Shown here in pieces: positions 9,308-17,291 of a stretch of DNA of 64,000 nucleotides; the first letter of the stretch is position 1; each line of letters begins with the position of its first letter. A model generated the notes under the pieces. The model had not been told where the DNA came from. It did not search any database and saw only the letters and a list, made by a program, of their open reading frames with translations. The DNA lies in contig JALSRZ010000014.1 of assembly GCA_026984515.1 (NCBI GenBank), forward strand, positions 1 to 64,000, in the 5' to 3' direction. This stretch comes from Thiohalobacter sp. Lineage in GTDB: Bacteria; Pseudomonadota; Gammaproteobacteria; DSM-19610. The position numbers were made by a program, and so were the translations under genes.

Positions 9308-10666
9308 CTAGGCCGGAACCGCTATACCCTGTTCGCGCATGCGTGCCAGCTTGTAACGCAGCGTGCGCGGACTGATGCCCAGCCGTTCGGCAGCCGCCTT
9401 GCGGCTGCCCTTGTCCACGCGCAGGGCATCCAGGATCATTTCAAATTCACGTGTTTTCAGGCCACCGTCCAGGCCGGCCTGCGCGGTCGCCGCGGCATCT
9501 TCTGCCGGCATCGGCCGCTGATTCCCGGCCGTATCGGCCGGTCCTGTGTCCATTTCAAAACACAGGTCATGCGTTTCGATCTGCTCCCCGTTCAGCAAAA
9601 TGAGTGCGCGCTGAATCACGTTGTCCAGCTCCCGGACGTTACCCGGCCAGGCATGATCCAGCAGTGCCTGCTGCGCCTGCTTCGACAGGTGCGGCAAGGA
9701 ACGACCGGCCGGCGAATACCTGCGGATCAGCCGGTTAGTCAGTGGCAGGATGTCGGCCTTGCGCTGGCACAGGGGCGTCAGGTGCAGCGGGAATACGTTC
9801 AGGCGGTAGAACAGGTCTTCGCGGAAACGACCGGCCGCCACTTCTTCGCGCATGCTGCGGTTGGTGGTCGCCAGTACACGTACATCCAGTGCAATGGTTT
9901 CACGCCCGCCCAGGCGTTCAACCTCGCGTTCCTGTAACACCCGTAACAACTTGGCCTGCAGGCCCAGGTCCATCTCGGATATTTCATCCAGTAACAGGGT
10001 ACCGCCCTGCGCCTGCTCGAATTTCCCGGCGCGCGCCTGGTAGGCACCGGTAAAGGCTCCTTTTTCGTAACCGAACAGGGAGGCCTCCAGCATGTTTTCC
10101 GGTATGGCTGCACAGTTGATGGCCACGAACGGTCCTGCAGCGCGCGCTGAATGACGATGAATCAGCTGGGCAAACACTTCCTTGCCGGTGCCCGAATTAC
10201 CGCTGATCATGACCGTGGCATCGGTACCCGCCACCCGTTTCGCCAGCGCAGCCAGTTTGCGTGTGGCGGGGTCTTCGGCGACCACTTCCGGGTCTTCGCC
10301 ATCGACCGGCAGGTAGCGGCGAATCATATCCACCAGCACTTCCGCCTCAAACGGTTTTACCAGGTAGTCGGCTGCACCGGCGCGCATGGCATCGACGGCC
10401 TGCTCAATGGTGCCGTAAGCGGTCATCAGTACCACGGGCAGTTCCGGAATGCCTGCCTTGAGCTTCTGCAGCAGGGTGTTGCCGTCCATACCTTTCATCT
10501 GTACATCACTGACCACCAGGTCAAACGACTGCTGATCGATCAACTGCATGGCCTGTCTGCCATCATCTGCCGACTGCACACCGAAGCCGGCCAGTTCGAC
10601 GGTGGCACACAGGGCGTCGCGCAGGGCCGGGTCGTCTTCAACAATCAGCACAGTGGATTGACTCAT
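9308..10666 (-). CDS. fleR: Sigma54-dependent response regulator FleR/FlrC
   Basis: NtrC-type activator that, when phosphorylated by the upstream kinase, turns on class III flagellar genes. The 452-residue protein has a receiver domain with acidic pocket ED at 10-11 and phospho-acceptor Asp54. A AAA+ domain follows with Walker A GNSGTGKE and the sigma54-contacting GAFTGA motif, and a Fis-type helix-turn-helix lies at the C-terminus ([21 protein letters not shown]). It starts where fleS ends (shared base at 10666), so the pair is one transcript. Several sigma54 promoters in the window are plausible targets. Confidence 0.93.
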   Translation of the reverse strand: MSQSTVLIVEDDPALRDALCATVELAGFGVQSADDGRQAMQLIDQQSFDLVVSDVQMKGMDGNTLLQKLKAGIPELPVVLMTAYGTIEQAVDAMRAGAADYLVKPFEAEVLVDMIRRYLPVDGEDPEVVAEDPATRKLAALAKRVAGTDATVMISGNSGTGKEVFAQLIHRHSARAAGPFVAINCAAIPENMLEASLFGYEKGAFTGAYQARAGKFEQAQGGTLLLDEISEMDLGLQAKLLRVLQEREVERLGGRETIALDVRVLATTNRSMREEVAAGRFREDLFYRLNVFPLHLTPLCQRKADILPLTNRLIRRYSPAGRSLPHLSKQAQQALLDHAWPGNVRELDNVIQRALILLNGEQIETHDLCFEMDTGPADTAGNQRPMPAEDAAATAQAGLDGGLKTREFEMILDALRVDKGSRKAAAERLGISPRTLRYKLARMREQGIAVPA

Positions 10667-11598
10667 TACACATACCTCAAGCTGGCACTGTCTGCCTGCT
10701 GCTGCTTAGTCCGCTGCTCAGCGGGGAGCAGTTGTTGTCCATCGTGCAGCGGCAGCCGGATCACAAACCGCGCACCCTCCTGGCAAGCGGAATCAATTTC
10801 AATATCGCCCTGGTGCGCGCGGATGACCGCACGCGCAACCGCCAGACCCAGGCCGGTGCCACTGGAGCGGGTGGTGAAAAAGGGCTCAAAAATATGTTCG
10901 TGCAGGTCGGGAGAGATACCCGGCCCGTTATCCTGCAGGGTGATGCAGACGCTTTCATCCTCTGCCCCGGCGTACCAGGCCAGTTGCGGCCGGCAGTCGC
11001 AGGCGTCGAGCGCGTTGATGGCAAGGTTCGCCAGTACACTGGCAAGGATTTCGCGCTGGCAACACAGCTGGATATCGAGCTGATCCAGCTGCACCGCCCA
11101 GTCTGCATCACGCTCTTTCAGCTGCGGTAACAGCGTCTGTCGCACCTGCTCCAGCAACTCACCGAGCCCGACTGTTTCCTCGCTTCCCTGGCCGCCGCGG
11201 GCAAACACCAGCATATCGTTGACCATATGATCGAGGTGCCGCAGGCCTGTCAGCAGGCGCTCCACAAAACAATCATGTTGCGCACGCGGCAGGCCGGGCT
11301 GACTGAGCTGGGAGGCGTACAGCAGTGCGGTGGAAAGCGGGGTACGGACCTGGTGGGCAAGGCGGGCGGTCATTTCACCCATGCTGGAAAGCCGCTGGCT
11401 GCGCGAGGCGTCCTGTTGCAGGGTGCGTATTTCGTTACGCAGTCGGGTGCGCTCGCTGCGCGCCGCCGCCAGCTCCCGGTTCAGGCCGGCAACCTGGTTT
11501 TGCAGCAAGCGGTACGACCCGGTGAGCTGTTCGGAAACCTCCGCGAACCGGGCAAAGGCATCCTGCAGTTGTTGCTGTCTGGCAGCCGGTTGGCTCAT
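10666..11598 (-). CDS. fleS: Soluble sensor histidine kinase FleS/FlrB
   Basis: Cytoplasmic kinase partner of FleR. The 310-residue protein has an N-terminal coiled coil, an H-box with the phospho-acceptor His (ARLAHQVRTPLS) and an N-box (NLAINALDAC). G-boxes follow (DNGPGIS, GTGLGLAV). No membrane segments are seen, as in known FleS/FlrB. The ATG at 11598 is preferred: an earlier in-frame ATG at 11652 would lie at or before the start site predicted from the sigma54 promoter at 11659-11673. Confidence 0.9.
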   Translation of the reverse strand: MSQPAARQQQLQDAFARFAEVSEQLTGSYRLLQNQVAGLNRELAAARSERTRLRNEIRTLQQDASRSQRLSSMGEMTARLAHQVRTPLSTALLYASQLSQPGLPRAQHDCFVERLLTGLRHLDHMVNDMLVFARGGQGSEETVGLGELLEQVRQTLLPQLKERDADWAVQLDQLDIQLCCQREILASVLANLAINALDACDCRPQLAWYAGAEDESVCITLQDNGPGISPDLHEHIFEPFFTTRSSGTGLGLAVARAVIRAHQGDIEIDSACQEGARFVIRLPLHDGQQLLPAEQRTKQQQADSASLRYV

Positions 11599-11658
11599 AT
11601 ACAGGCGTACTCCCAAATGCGTTGCAAAAGCGGGGCTGGTGAGCCCGTGCATTACAAA

Positions 11659-11673
11659 GCAAGGAGTATGCCT
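11659..11673 (-). promoter_or_regulatory. Sigma54 promoter of fleSR
   Basis: On the minus strand the sequence reads AGGCAT-N5-TTGCT with GG and GC exactly 10 bases apart, a good -24/-12 element. It lies about 60 bp before the fleS ATG. In related bacteria fleSR/flrBC is sigma54-dependent and activated by FleQ/FlrA, encoded just upstream, which fits. Confidence 0.65.
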
Positions 11674-11727
11674 GGAATATTATCTAGAGTTAAAACAGAT
11701 GGTTAAAGACAACAGCTGCGCGGTGCG

Positions 11728-13194
11728 TCAAACTCTCGGCGCGCTGTCCGAACGCTGCAAACCGTATTTGCGTAATTTTTCCACCAGCGTGGTGCGGCGC
11801 ATACCCAGACGCTTGGCGGCCTGGGCGACGATCCCGTTGGCGTCATCCAGGGCCTGGCGGATAAAGCCCACCTCCAGGTTGCTGAGGTGTTCTTTCAGGT
11901 CGAGTCCGCCGCGCGGCAGGCGGGGCTCTGTGTCCAGCTGGTACTGCGGCAGGCTGTTCTGCGCGCTTATGATCTCCTCGTTCAGGCGCGAGGCTTCGGC
12001 GCCACTCACATCACTCTGGAATTTCTCCGGCAGGTCAGCCACGTCGACCACGCCAAAGGGGTAAAGGATAGCCAGGCGTTCGACCAGGTTGGCCAGTTCC
12101 CGCACATTACCCGGCCAGTTGTACTGGCACAGGGCAACGGTGGCACCCTGAGTCAGACGTACCGAACCCCGTTTTTCGTGCTCGATGCGGCGGATCAGTT
12201 CATTGACCAGCAGCGGGACGTCTTCAACGCGATCCCGCAGCGGCGGCATCTCGATGGGAAATACGTTCAGGCGGTAGAACAGATCCTCACGAAACTTGCC
12301 TTCGGTGATGGCTTCTTCCAGGTTACGGTGGGTAGCGGCAACGATACGCACGTCGGCCTTGATGCTCTTGTTGCTGCCCACCCGTTCGAAGGTGCGCTCC
12401 TGCAGAACCCGTAACAACTTGACCTGCATGTTGAGGCTCATGTCACCGATTTCGTCCAGGAACAGGGTGCCCCCTTCCGCCAGCTCGAAACGCCCCTGGC
12501 GGGTACTGATGGCACCGGTGAACGCGCCCTTCTCATGGCCGAACAGTTCAGATTCCAGCAGGTCCGCGGGGATCGCACCACAGTTGACCGGCACGAAGGC
12601 CTGTTCACGGCGATTGGAATAGTAATGCAGGTTCCGCGCAACCACCTCCTTGCCGGTGCCCGATTCGCCGAGAATCAGCACATTGGCATCGGATTTCGCC
12701 ACCTGCTGGATCATCTTGCGCACCATTTGCACGGCACGGCTGGTACCCACCAGGCTGCGGAACAGGTCGACCGGGCGCTGGTTAGCGCCTTCAGACTGGG
12801 TTTCGCGGTACACCTCGGCCTGGTGCAGGGCGCTGGTCAGCTGGGTGTAGTGGACCGGCAGTTCGACACGCCCGAGGATGCACGAACTGGGCTCGATGGC
12901 GACGGTCAGTTCCTTGTTCTTTTCCGACAGCAAAAAGATCGGCAGGTGCTCATCCAGGTCGTGGACTTCCTTGAGCAGCTTCTGCAACGCCTTGTCGGAC
13001 TTGCAGGTTCCCACCAGCACCGCGAGGATGTCGCGGGGATCTTCGATGGCGGATTTCCAGTGCCCGCAGTCGGTTTCCAGCTCCGGGTGGTAATTGATAA
13101 AGCGCAATACCGACGTCAGTTCGCGGCCGCGCTCTGCATCGGCTTCGATCACTAGTACCCTGGGATCACTGACTGCCACCTGCGTTTCCCCCAT
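11728..13194 (-). CDS. fleQ: Flagellar master regulator FleQ/FlrA
   Basis: Sigma54 activator at the top of the polar flagellar cascade. The 488-residue reading starts at MGETQVAVS (ATG 13194), where FleQ homology begins; the longer frame has 45 extra residues that overlap the promoter region. The N-terminal receiver-like domain lacks a phospho-acceptor Asp (VLVGTCKSDK at that place), as in FleQ. The linker has LFRSLVG, matching the LFRS c-di-GMP-binding motif of FleQ. The AAA+ core has Walker A GESGTGKE and GAFTGA, and a Fis-type HTH ends the protein. c-di-GMP is therefore expected to antagonise it. Confidence 0.93.
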   Translation of the reverse strand: MGETQVAVSDPRVLVIEADAERGRELTSVLRFINYHPELETDCGHWKSAIEDPRDILAVLVGTCKSDKALQKLLKEVHDLDEHLPIFLLSEKNKELTVAIEPSSCILGRVELPVHYTQLTSALHQAEVYRETQSEGANQRPVDLFRSLVGTSRAVQMVRKMIQQVAKSDANVLILGESGTGKEVVARNLHYYSNRREQAFVPVNCGAIPADLLESELFGHEKGAFTGAISTRQGRFELAEGGTLFLDEIGDMSLNMQVKLLRVLQERTFERVGSNKSIKADVRIVAATHRNLEEAITEGKFREDLFYRLNVFPIEMPPLRDRVEDVPLLVNELIRRIEHEKRGSVRLTQGATVALCQYNWPGNVRELANLVERLAILYPFGVVDVADLPEKFQSDVSGAEASRLNEEIISAQNSLPQYQLDTEPRLPRGGLDLKEHLSNLEVGFIRQALDDANGIVAQAAKRLGMRRTTLVEKLRKYGLQRSDSAPRV

Positions 13195-13509
13195 CAATCC
13201 GGCCTCTGGCTGAATGGAATTTTTTAAAATCTGCCTTAAACAGCTGTACTGCAAAGTTAAGCACTCTTGGGCAAGAATGTCAAAATTTTGTCGTAAATTT
13301 GGCTGCGACTCTATTGATAATGCAAACAACTGTTTTATTGGAAATTTACGAATTTACAGCGCACGCTGCCAGCGACCTGCACAGGTCCGGAAACGGATCA
13401 ATATCAGGGATTTTCAGGTAAAACCGGGGGATACCGGGTAACATGGCCCGGTCGCGCGGCCGGGTTGCATCACTGCAAGGAATCTCTGTAACGAAGCAGG
13501 TCTGCCCCG
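13195..13509. other. fliT-fleQ intergenic region with candidate fleQ promoter
   Basis: A 315-bp gap. On the minus strand a perfect TTGACA (13278-13283) is followed after 17 bases by TTAACT (13255-13260), a partial -10, so fleQ is probably sigma70-driven. Nearer fliT a GC hairpin (CCCGG/CCGGG arms, 13447-13464) and a GACCTG-CA-CAGGTC palindrome could end the fliDST transcript. No gene is seen. Confidence 0.4.
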
Positions 13510-13827
13510 CTAAGGTGCACAGCCCCGGTAGGCTGCGGCGGCACTGCGGCCTGCCCTGCCCGCCTGTAATTCGCAACCCAGCCGGTCACGACACTGTTGA
13601 CCCAGCCGGGTGACCTGCTGGTTGATGGTGAGTATTTCACGGATAGCCACGGCCACCTCGGGGGCATCCTGTCCGCTGGCAGGCTGCCGGAAACAGTCCC
13701 CTACCAGCGCCTTGCGGCGGGTTTCCAGCCCGGCGACCAGTGCCCACTCGCCGGCCTGTGCCTTTGACAGCATATCCTTGCTCAATTCGATAATATCCCT
13801 GAGTTGTCGACTGCGATTCATATCCAT
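13510..13827 (-). CDS. fliT: FliT-like flagellar chaperone
   Basis: Small helical protein (105 aa) placed directly after fliS, as in fliDST operons. FliT binds the FliD cap protein before export and can repress flagellar regulators in enterics. The ATG at 13827 has GGGAG about 10 bases upstream; a second ATG follows at 13821. The N-terminal part (RQLRDIIELSKDMLSKAQAG) is the FliT-like section, while the C-terminal residues are Ala/Gly-rich and less typical. The call leans on position as much as sequence. Confidence 0.7.
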   Translation of the reverse strand: MDMNRSRQLRDIIELSKDMLSKAQAGEWALVAGLETRRKALVGDCFRQPASGQDAPEVAVAIREILTINQQVTRLGQQCRDRLGCELQAGRAGRSAAAAYRGCAP

Positions 13828-13846
13828 ATGGTTTGTTCTCCCGGAT

Positions 13847-14263
13847 TCAGGCGCCGGTCGCGTGCTGCGCAGCCTGGTCGGCGATCGCGTCCCAGGCTTC
13901 CTTGATCTGCCGCAGCAGGTCCGATACTTCATCCAGCAAGGAGGTATCGTTGTCGCGGTTCGCCTCGATCAGCCGTCGTTCCATGTAGATGTACAGGTCT
14001 TCCAGGTTGCGGGCGATTTCGCCGCCACGGTCCTTGTCGAGGCTGGATTTCAGGCCTTCGATGATCGATATCGCACTACCGACCTGTTCACCCTTGGGCT
14101 GGATTTCGCCCCGTTCCATGTGCCCACGGGCAGCTGCGATCTTGTCCAGCGCACCTTCCAGCAACATCTGTATCAGCCGGTGCGGACTGGCGGACTCGAT
14201 ACCGGTCCGTACCGCGTTCTCACTGTATTGATCCAGCGCATTTCGAACACCTGCAAAGCTCAT
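13847..14263 (-). CDS. fliS: Flagellin export chaperone FliS
   Basis: Binds the C-terminus of flagellin and stops premature polymerisation in the cytosol. The 138-residue product shows the FliS pattern: YSENAVRTGIESASPHRLIQMLLEGAL, then a Lys/Gly-containing loop, GLKSSLDKDRGGEIARNLEDLY and a helical C-terminus. AAGGAG precedes the ATG by 6 bases. It lies between fliD and fliT. Confidence 0.93.
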   Translation of the reverse strand: MSFAGVRNALDQYSENAVRTGIESASPHRLIQMLLEGALDKIAAARGHMERGEIQPKGEQVGSAISIIEGLKSSLDKDRGGEIARNLEDLYIYMERRLIEANRDNDTSLLDEVSDLLRQIKEAWDAIADQAAQHATGA

Positions 14264-14328
14264 TTCCTGCTCCTTGTTACTACATGCCCCGTGTCCTGGA
14301 GCATAAGCGGTTACCGGCTACTGCCGGT

Positions 14329-15657
14329 CTATATCTTTGGCAACGCCGCCAGCTGCTGGGTAAGAAAGGTACTCGTCCCCTGCAGTTCTCCCATCAGGGT
14401 GTCCAGCGCGGTGAACTGGCTCCGCAGGCGCTGCTCGCGCAACCCCAGGCGGAACTCCAAATCCTGGATCCTCTGGTCAACCGTACCGATACGTGTATTC
14501 AGTCCCTCCTGCCGGGTACCGATCAGCCCGTCACTCTGCACAAAGGTACTGACCAGCGCATCGACCCTGAACAGGTAACCCTGATTGTCATTGGCGAACA
14601 ATTCTGCCATGCCACTGAAATCACCGTCGACCGCTTTCTGCAGTTTGCTACTGTCCAGTGCCAGTTTGCCATCCCGCTGGAAGGATACGCCCACTTCGGA
14701 CAGGTAGGTGAAACTGCTGTTCAGCGTACCCGGCGGAGTATTGAACACCGCCTTGATCTGGTTCTCGATACTGCGCAGGGTATTATCCGCTTCCAGGTCG
14801 TTGCCCTTGCCGGACAGACCGTCGATGGTGGTCTGCAGCTTGTTGTACTCGTCGACAAAAGACTGCACCGAGGCAGTGACCGCCTCGGTGTCGCGGCTGA
14901 TATCCAGCTGCACGGCGGCCGTGGTTTCTCCCTTCAGGTTGAGAGTGATACCGGTGATGGCATCGCTGATCGTGTTACTGGAACGGGTAATGGTGTACAG
15001 GCCATCCACCAGCAGCTCGGAATCCAGCTGCAGCGGATCATTGATATCGGTGAGTCCCAGGTCGCTGCCCAGGGATCCGGTAAAAGACAGACCGATGGCA
15101 TTGGCGTTACCGGTTTCAGTGGCCGTGAGGACCAGCCGGTTGCTGCCGCTGTTTTCGCTGATAACGGTTGCCGACACGCCGGTGTTGTCCGGTGCGTCAT
15201 TGATGGCATCCCGCAACTGGGAGAGCGTCATGCCACCCCCGTTCACAGTGAATGCATTACCGTTGACAGTAAAAGTGACCTGGTCCCCCGCTCCACCCAG
15301 CGTGGTGGTAGCGGTATCGGCGATGGCCAGTGACCCCATCTTGTGGGATTCGGCCAGATTGACGACCTGGATATTGGTAAAACCGGTAGCAGCGGTGCTG
15401 TCAGCGGTCGCCGTGAAGGCGGCCTCATCAGCGGAAACCGCCTTGTAGACCTCAAAGGCATCCAGGCTTTTCAGGTCCCCCAGTGCCGTCTGAAAACCGG
15501 CCAGCGAGCTTTGCAGCGTACCGTAGGCACTGAGCTGCACTTCCAGGTCCTGTCGACTGCTCTGCAGATTCCGCAACGGTCGTCGCTCGACCGTCATTAA
15601 CTGCTCGACGATCGAGTTGACGTCCAGTCCGGAACCGATGCCGGGTGCGCTGATCAC
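14329..15657 (-). CDS. fliD: Flagellar filament cap protein FliD (GTG start)
   Basis: Distal cap that folds flagellin subunits into the growing filament. The 442-residue protein begins with the typical SAPGIGSGLDVNSIVEQLM segment and ends with a helical coiled-coil region (MGELQGTSTFLTQQLAAL); the middle is Thr/Ser/Asn-rich surface domain. The start is GTG, with GAGG about 7 bases upstream. A consensus sigma54 promoter lies just before it, so fliDST should form its own transcript. Confidence 0.95.
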   Translation of the reverse strand: MISAPGIGSGLDVNSIVEQLMTVERRPLRNLQSSRQDLEVQLSAYGTLQSSLAGFQTALGDLKSLDAFEVYKAVSADEAAFTATADSTAATGFTNIQVVNLAESHKMGSLAIADTATTTLGGAGDQVTFTVNGNAFTVNGGGMTLSQLRDAINDAPDNTGVSATVISENSGSNRLVLTATETGNANAIGLSFTGSLGSDLGLTDINDPLQLDSELLVDGLYTITRSSNTISDAITGITLNLKGETTAAVQLDISRDTEAVTASVQSFVDEYNKLQTTIDGLSGKGNDLEADNTLRSIENQIKAVFNTPPGTLNSSFTYLSEVGVSFQRDGKLALDSSKLQKAVDGDFSGMAELFANDNQGYLFRVDALVSTFVQSDGLIGTRQEGLNTRIGTVDQRIQDLEFRLGLREQRLRSQFTALDTLMGELQGTSTFLTQQLAALPKI

Positions 15658-15696
15658 GTGCTGACCTCATTGGTTATTACTGACTGAACACTACAC

Positions 15697-15712
15697 TGCA
15701 AAAGCAGTGCCA
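15697..15712 (-). promoter_or_regulatory. Sigma54 promoter of fliD-fliS-fliT
   Basis: Minus strand reads TGGCAC-N5-TTGCA, a perfect match to the sigma54 consensus with GG and GC 10 bases apart. It is 40 bp upstream of the fliD GTG, in the flaG-fliD gap. Confidence 0.85.
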
Positions 15713-15715
15713 GCC

Positions 15716-16123
15716 TCATGCCTGCTCCCGGAGAATCACACTTTCCGGTGCATCCAGGTTCTTCGCGATCCGCAGGGTCTCTTCGGAAGGAATCTGCCGA
15801 ATCACTTCTTGTGTTTCAGAATCAACCACTTTGACCACCAGGCGGTCACTGTCCTTGTCGATGCTGAAGCTCAGGTCACGCTGAAAGTTCTGCACGAAGT
15901 CGCTGATCTGACTGACCGCACTTTCCACTTCCGCTGTATTTTCTGTAGTCCCGGCCTGTTCCACCTGGCGCAGCGGCAGATCCTGTCCGCGCGCGGCGGA
16001 TTCATTCCGGCCTACCTGTCCTGCTTGTTCCGGTACTGGTGACACCTGCGGTGCCTGTGGCTGCATTCCCTGCAAACGATCGATCCCTGCGTCCCGTGTG
16101 AATGTAGTTATATCGGATGACAT
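15716..16123 (-). CDS. flaG: FlaG family protein
   Basis: A 135-residue protein with a Gln/Pro-rich, poorly conserved N-terminal half and the conserved FlaG C-terminal half (SFSIDKDSDRLVVKVVDS, then EVIRQIPSEETLRIAKNL). FlaG affects filament length in polar-flagellate bacteria; its exact role is unclear. It lies between flagellin and fliD, the usual position. Confidence 0.9.
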   Translation of the reverse strand: MSSDITTFTRDAGIDRLQGMQPQAPQVSPVPEQAGQVGRNESAARGQDLPLRQVEQAGTTENTAEVESAVSQISDFVQNFQRDLSFSIDKDSDRLVVKVVDSETQEVIRQIPSEETLRIAKNLDAPESVILREQA

Positions 16124-16145
16124 CGTTCACCTGCCTGTATAAAGC

Positions 16146-16178
16146 GGAAGGGTGGAGCATCCATGCCACCACCCTTCC
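16146..16178 (-). terminator. Hairpin downstream of flagellin gene
   Basis: Ten-base arms GGAAGGGTGG and CCACCCTTCC are separated by 13 bases, between the fliC stop and flaG. The stem is strong but no clear U tract follows, so it may be a terminator or a 3-prime stabilising stem. Confidence 0.55.
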
Positions 16179-16213
16179 CTGGTATTGCCAAGATACTGCT
16201 ACGAACGTGGTGC

Positions 16214-17059
16214 TTACCGCAGCAAGGTCAGTGCCGTCTGCGGTATGGTGTTGGCCTGCGCCAACATGGCCACACCGGCCTGCTGCAGGATCTGCGAACG
16301 TGTCAGGTTAGCCGTTTCAGCCGCGAAGTCTGTATCCTGGATACGACTGCGGGCAGCCGAGAGGTTCTCCGAGTACGTGGTCAGGTTTGACACGACCGAC
16401 TCGAAACGGTTCTGGACCGCACCGAAGGTCGCACGTGACTTGGACACGAAATCGATACCGGTAGTGGCGGAATCCAGGTTGCCGATCGCTGTCACAGCGG
16501 CAGCCGAAGTGCTGACATCAATGGTGCCGGTCGCCGTCAGGGTCGCGTTGTAACCCGTGATGGTGGTCAGGTCCAGGCCGGTCACACCGATACGGTTTTC
16601 GCTGCCGGAATCCTGGCCAATCTGGAAATTCAGCGTGGTAGCGCTGGAATTCAGCAGGCTGGTGCCATTGAAGGAAGTAGTGGTAACGATACGTGAAATT
16701 TCCTGGGTCAGCTGGTCGACCTCGGCCTGCAGACCGGTACGGTCCTCGACCGTGGCGTTGGCGGACTGCACGGCGATTTCACGGATACGCTGCTGGGCGG
16801 ACTGGATCTGGTCCATCGCGCCTTCGCCCGTCTGGGCCAGGGAAATGCCGTCCTGGGCATTCCGTACTGCCTGGTTGAGGCCGCGGATATCAGCGGTCAT
16901 CTTCTGGATACTGAACAGGCCGGCCGCATCGTCCTTGGCGGAAGATACACGCAGACCGGAAGACAGGCGGCGCAGGGAAGTTTCCATCATTCCCTGGGAA
17001 GAACTCAGGTTACGCTGTGCGTTGAGTGACGCAATATTGGTATTAATGGTCAAAGCCAT
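16214..17059 (-). CDS. fliC: Flagellin FliC
   Basis: Filament subunit. The 281-residue product starts with the classic ALTINTNIASLNAQRNL and ends with QAGVAMLAQANTIPQTALTLL, the D0/D1 helices also used in TLR5 recognition. The central variable domain is short, so this is a small flagellin. A glycosylation locus starts immediately upstream, and the Ser/Thr-rich centre (residues about 150-200) is a plausible glycan target. A sigma28 promoter lies upstream (17170-17196) and AGGAG is 8 bases before the ATG. Confidence 0.97.
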   Translation of the reverse strand: MALTINTNIASLNAQRNLSSSQGMMETSLRRLSSGLRVSSAKDDAAGLFSIQKMTADIRGLNQAVRNAQDGISLAQTGEGAMDQIQSAQQRIREIAVQSANATVEDRTGLQAEVDQLTQEISRIVTTTSFNGTSLLNSSATTLNFQIGQDSGSENRIGVTGLDLTTITGYNATLTATGTIDVSTSAAAVTAIGNLDSATTGIDFVSKSRATFGAVQNRFESVVSNLTTYSENLSAARSRIQDTDFAAETANLTRSQILQQAGVAMLAQANTIPQTALTLLR

Positions 17060-17169
17060 GGTAGATACTCCTGAACTTTAGACGGATACCCGCAGAGGTA
17101 TGCGGGGATCGACGTCTGTTATCACTAGCGGATATACCATCGCTATGGTATTCACCGCTTCCGTCAAGG

Positions 17170-17196
17170 TTAGCGTTCGCGGGCAAGGAAACTTTA
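17170..17196 (-). promoter_or_regulatory. Sigma28 (FliA) promoter of fliC
   Basis: Minus strand reads TAAAGTTT-N11-AACGCTAA. The -35 is a perfect match and the -10 keeps CG-TAA of GCCGATAA, with exact 11-base spacing. The predicted leader is about 100 bases. Confidence 0.8.
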
Positions 17197-17291
17197 AGCC
17201 ACCGGAAAGGTTTTTTTGGCGTTCTTATACACTGTATTTTCAACAGCTTGAGAAACCTGCAAGCGCCCCGGCAGACCGTTCGCGTACCGTT

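Noticed and set aside
9334-9348. TGGCACG on the minus strand just before fliE as a sigma54 promoter
   Set aside because: The -24 part is perfect but no GC falls 10 bases after GG (spacing is 9), and the bases are the conserved codons of the fleR C-terminus.
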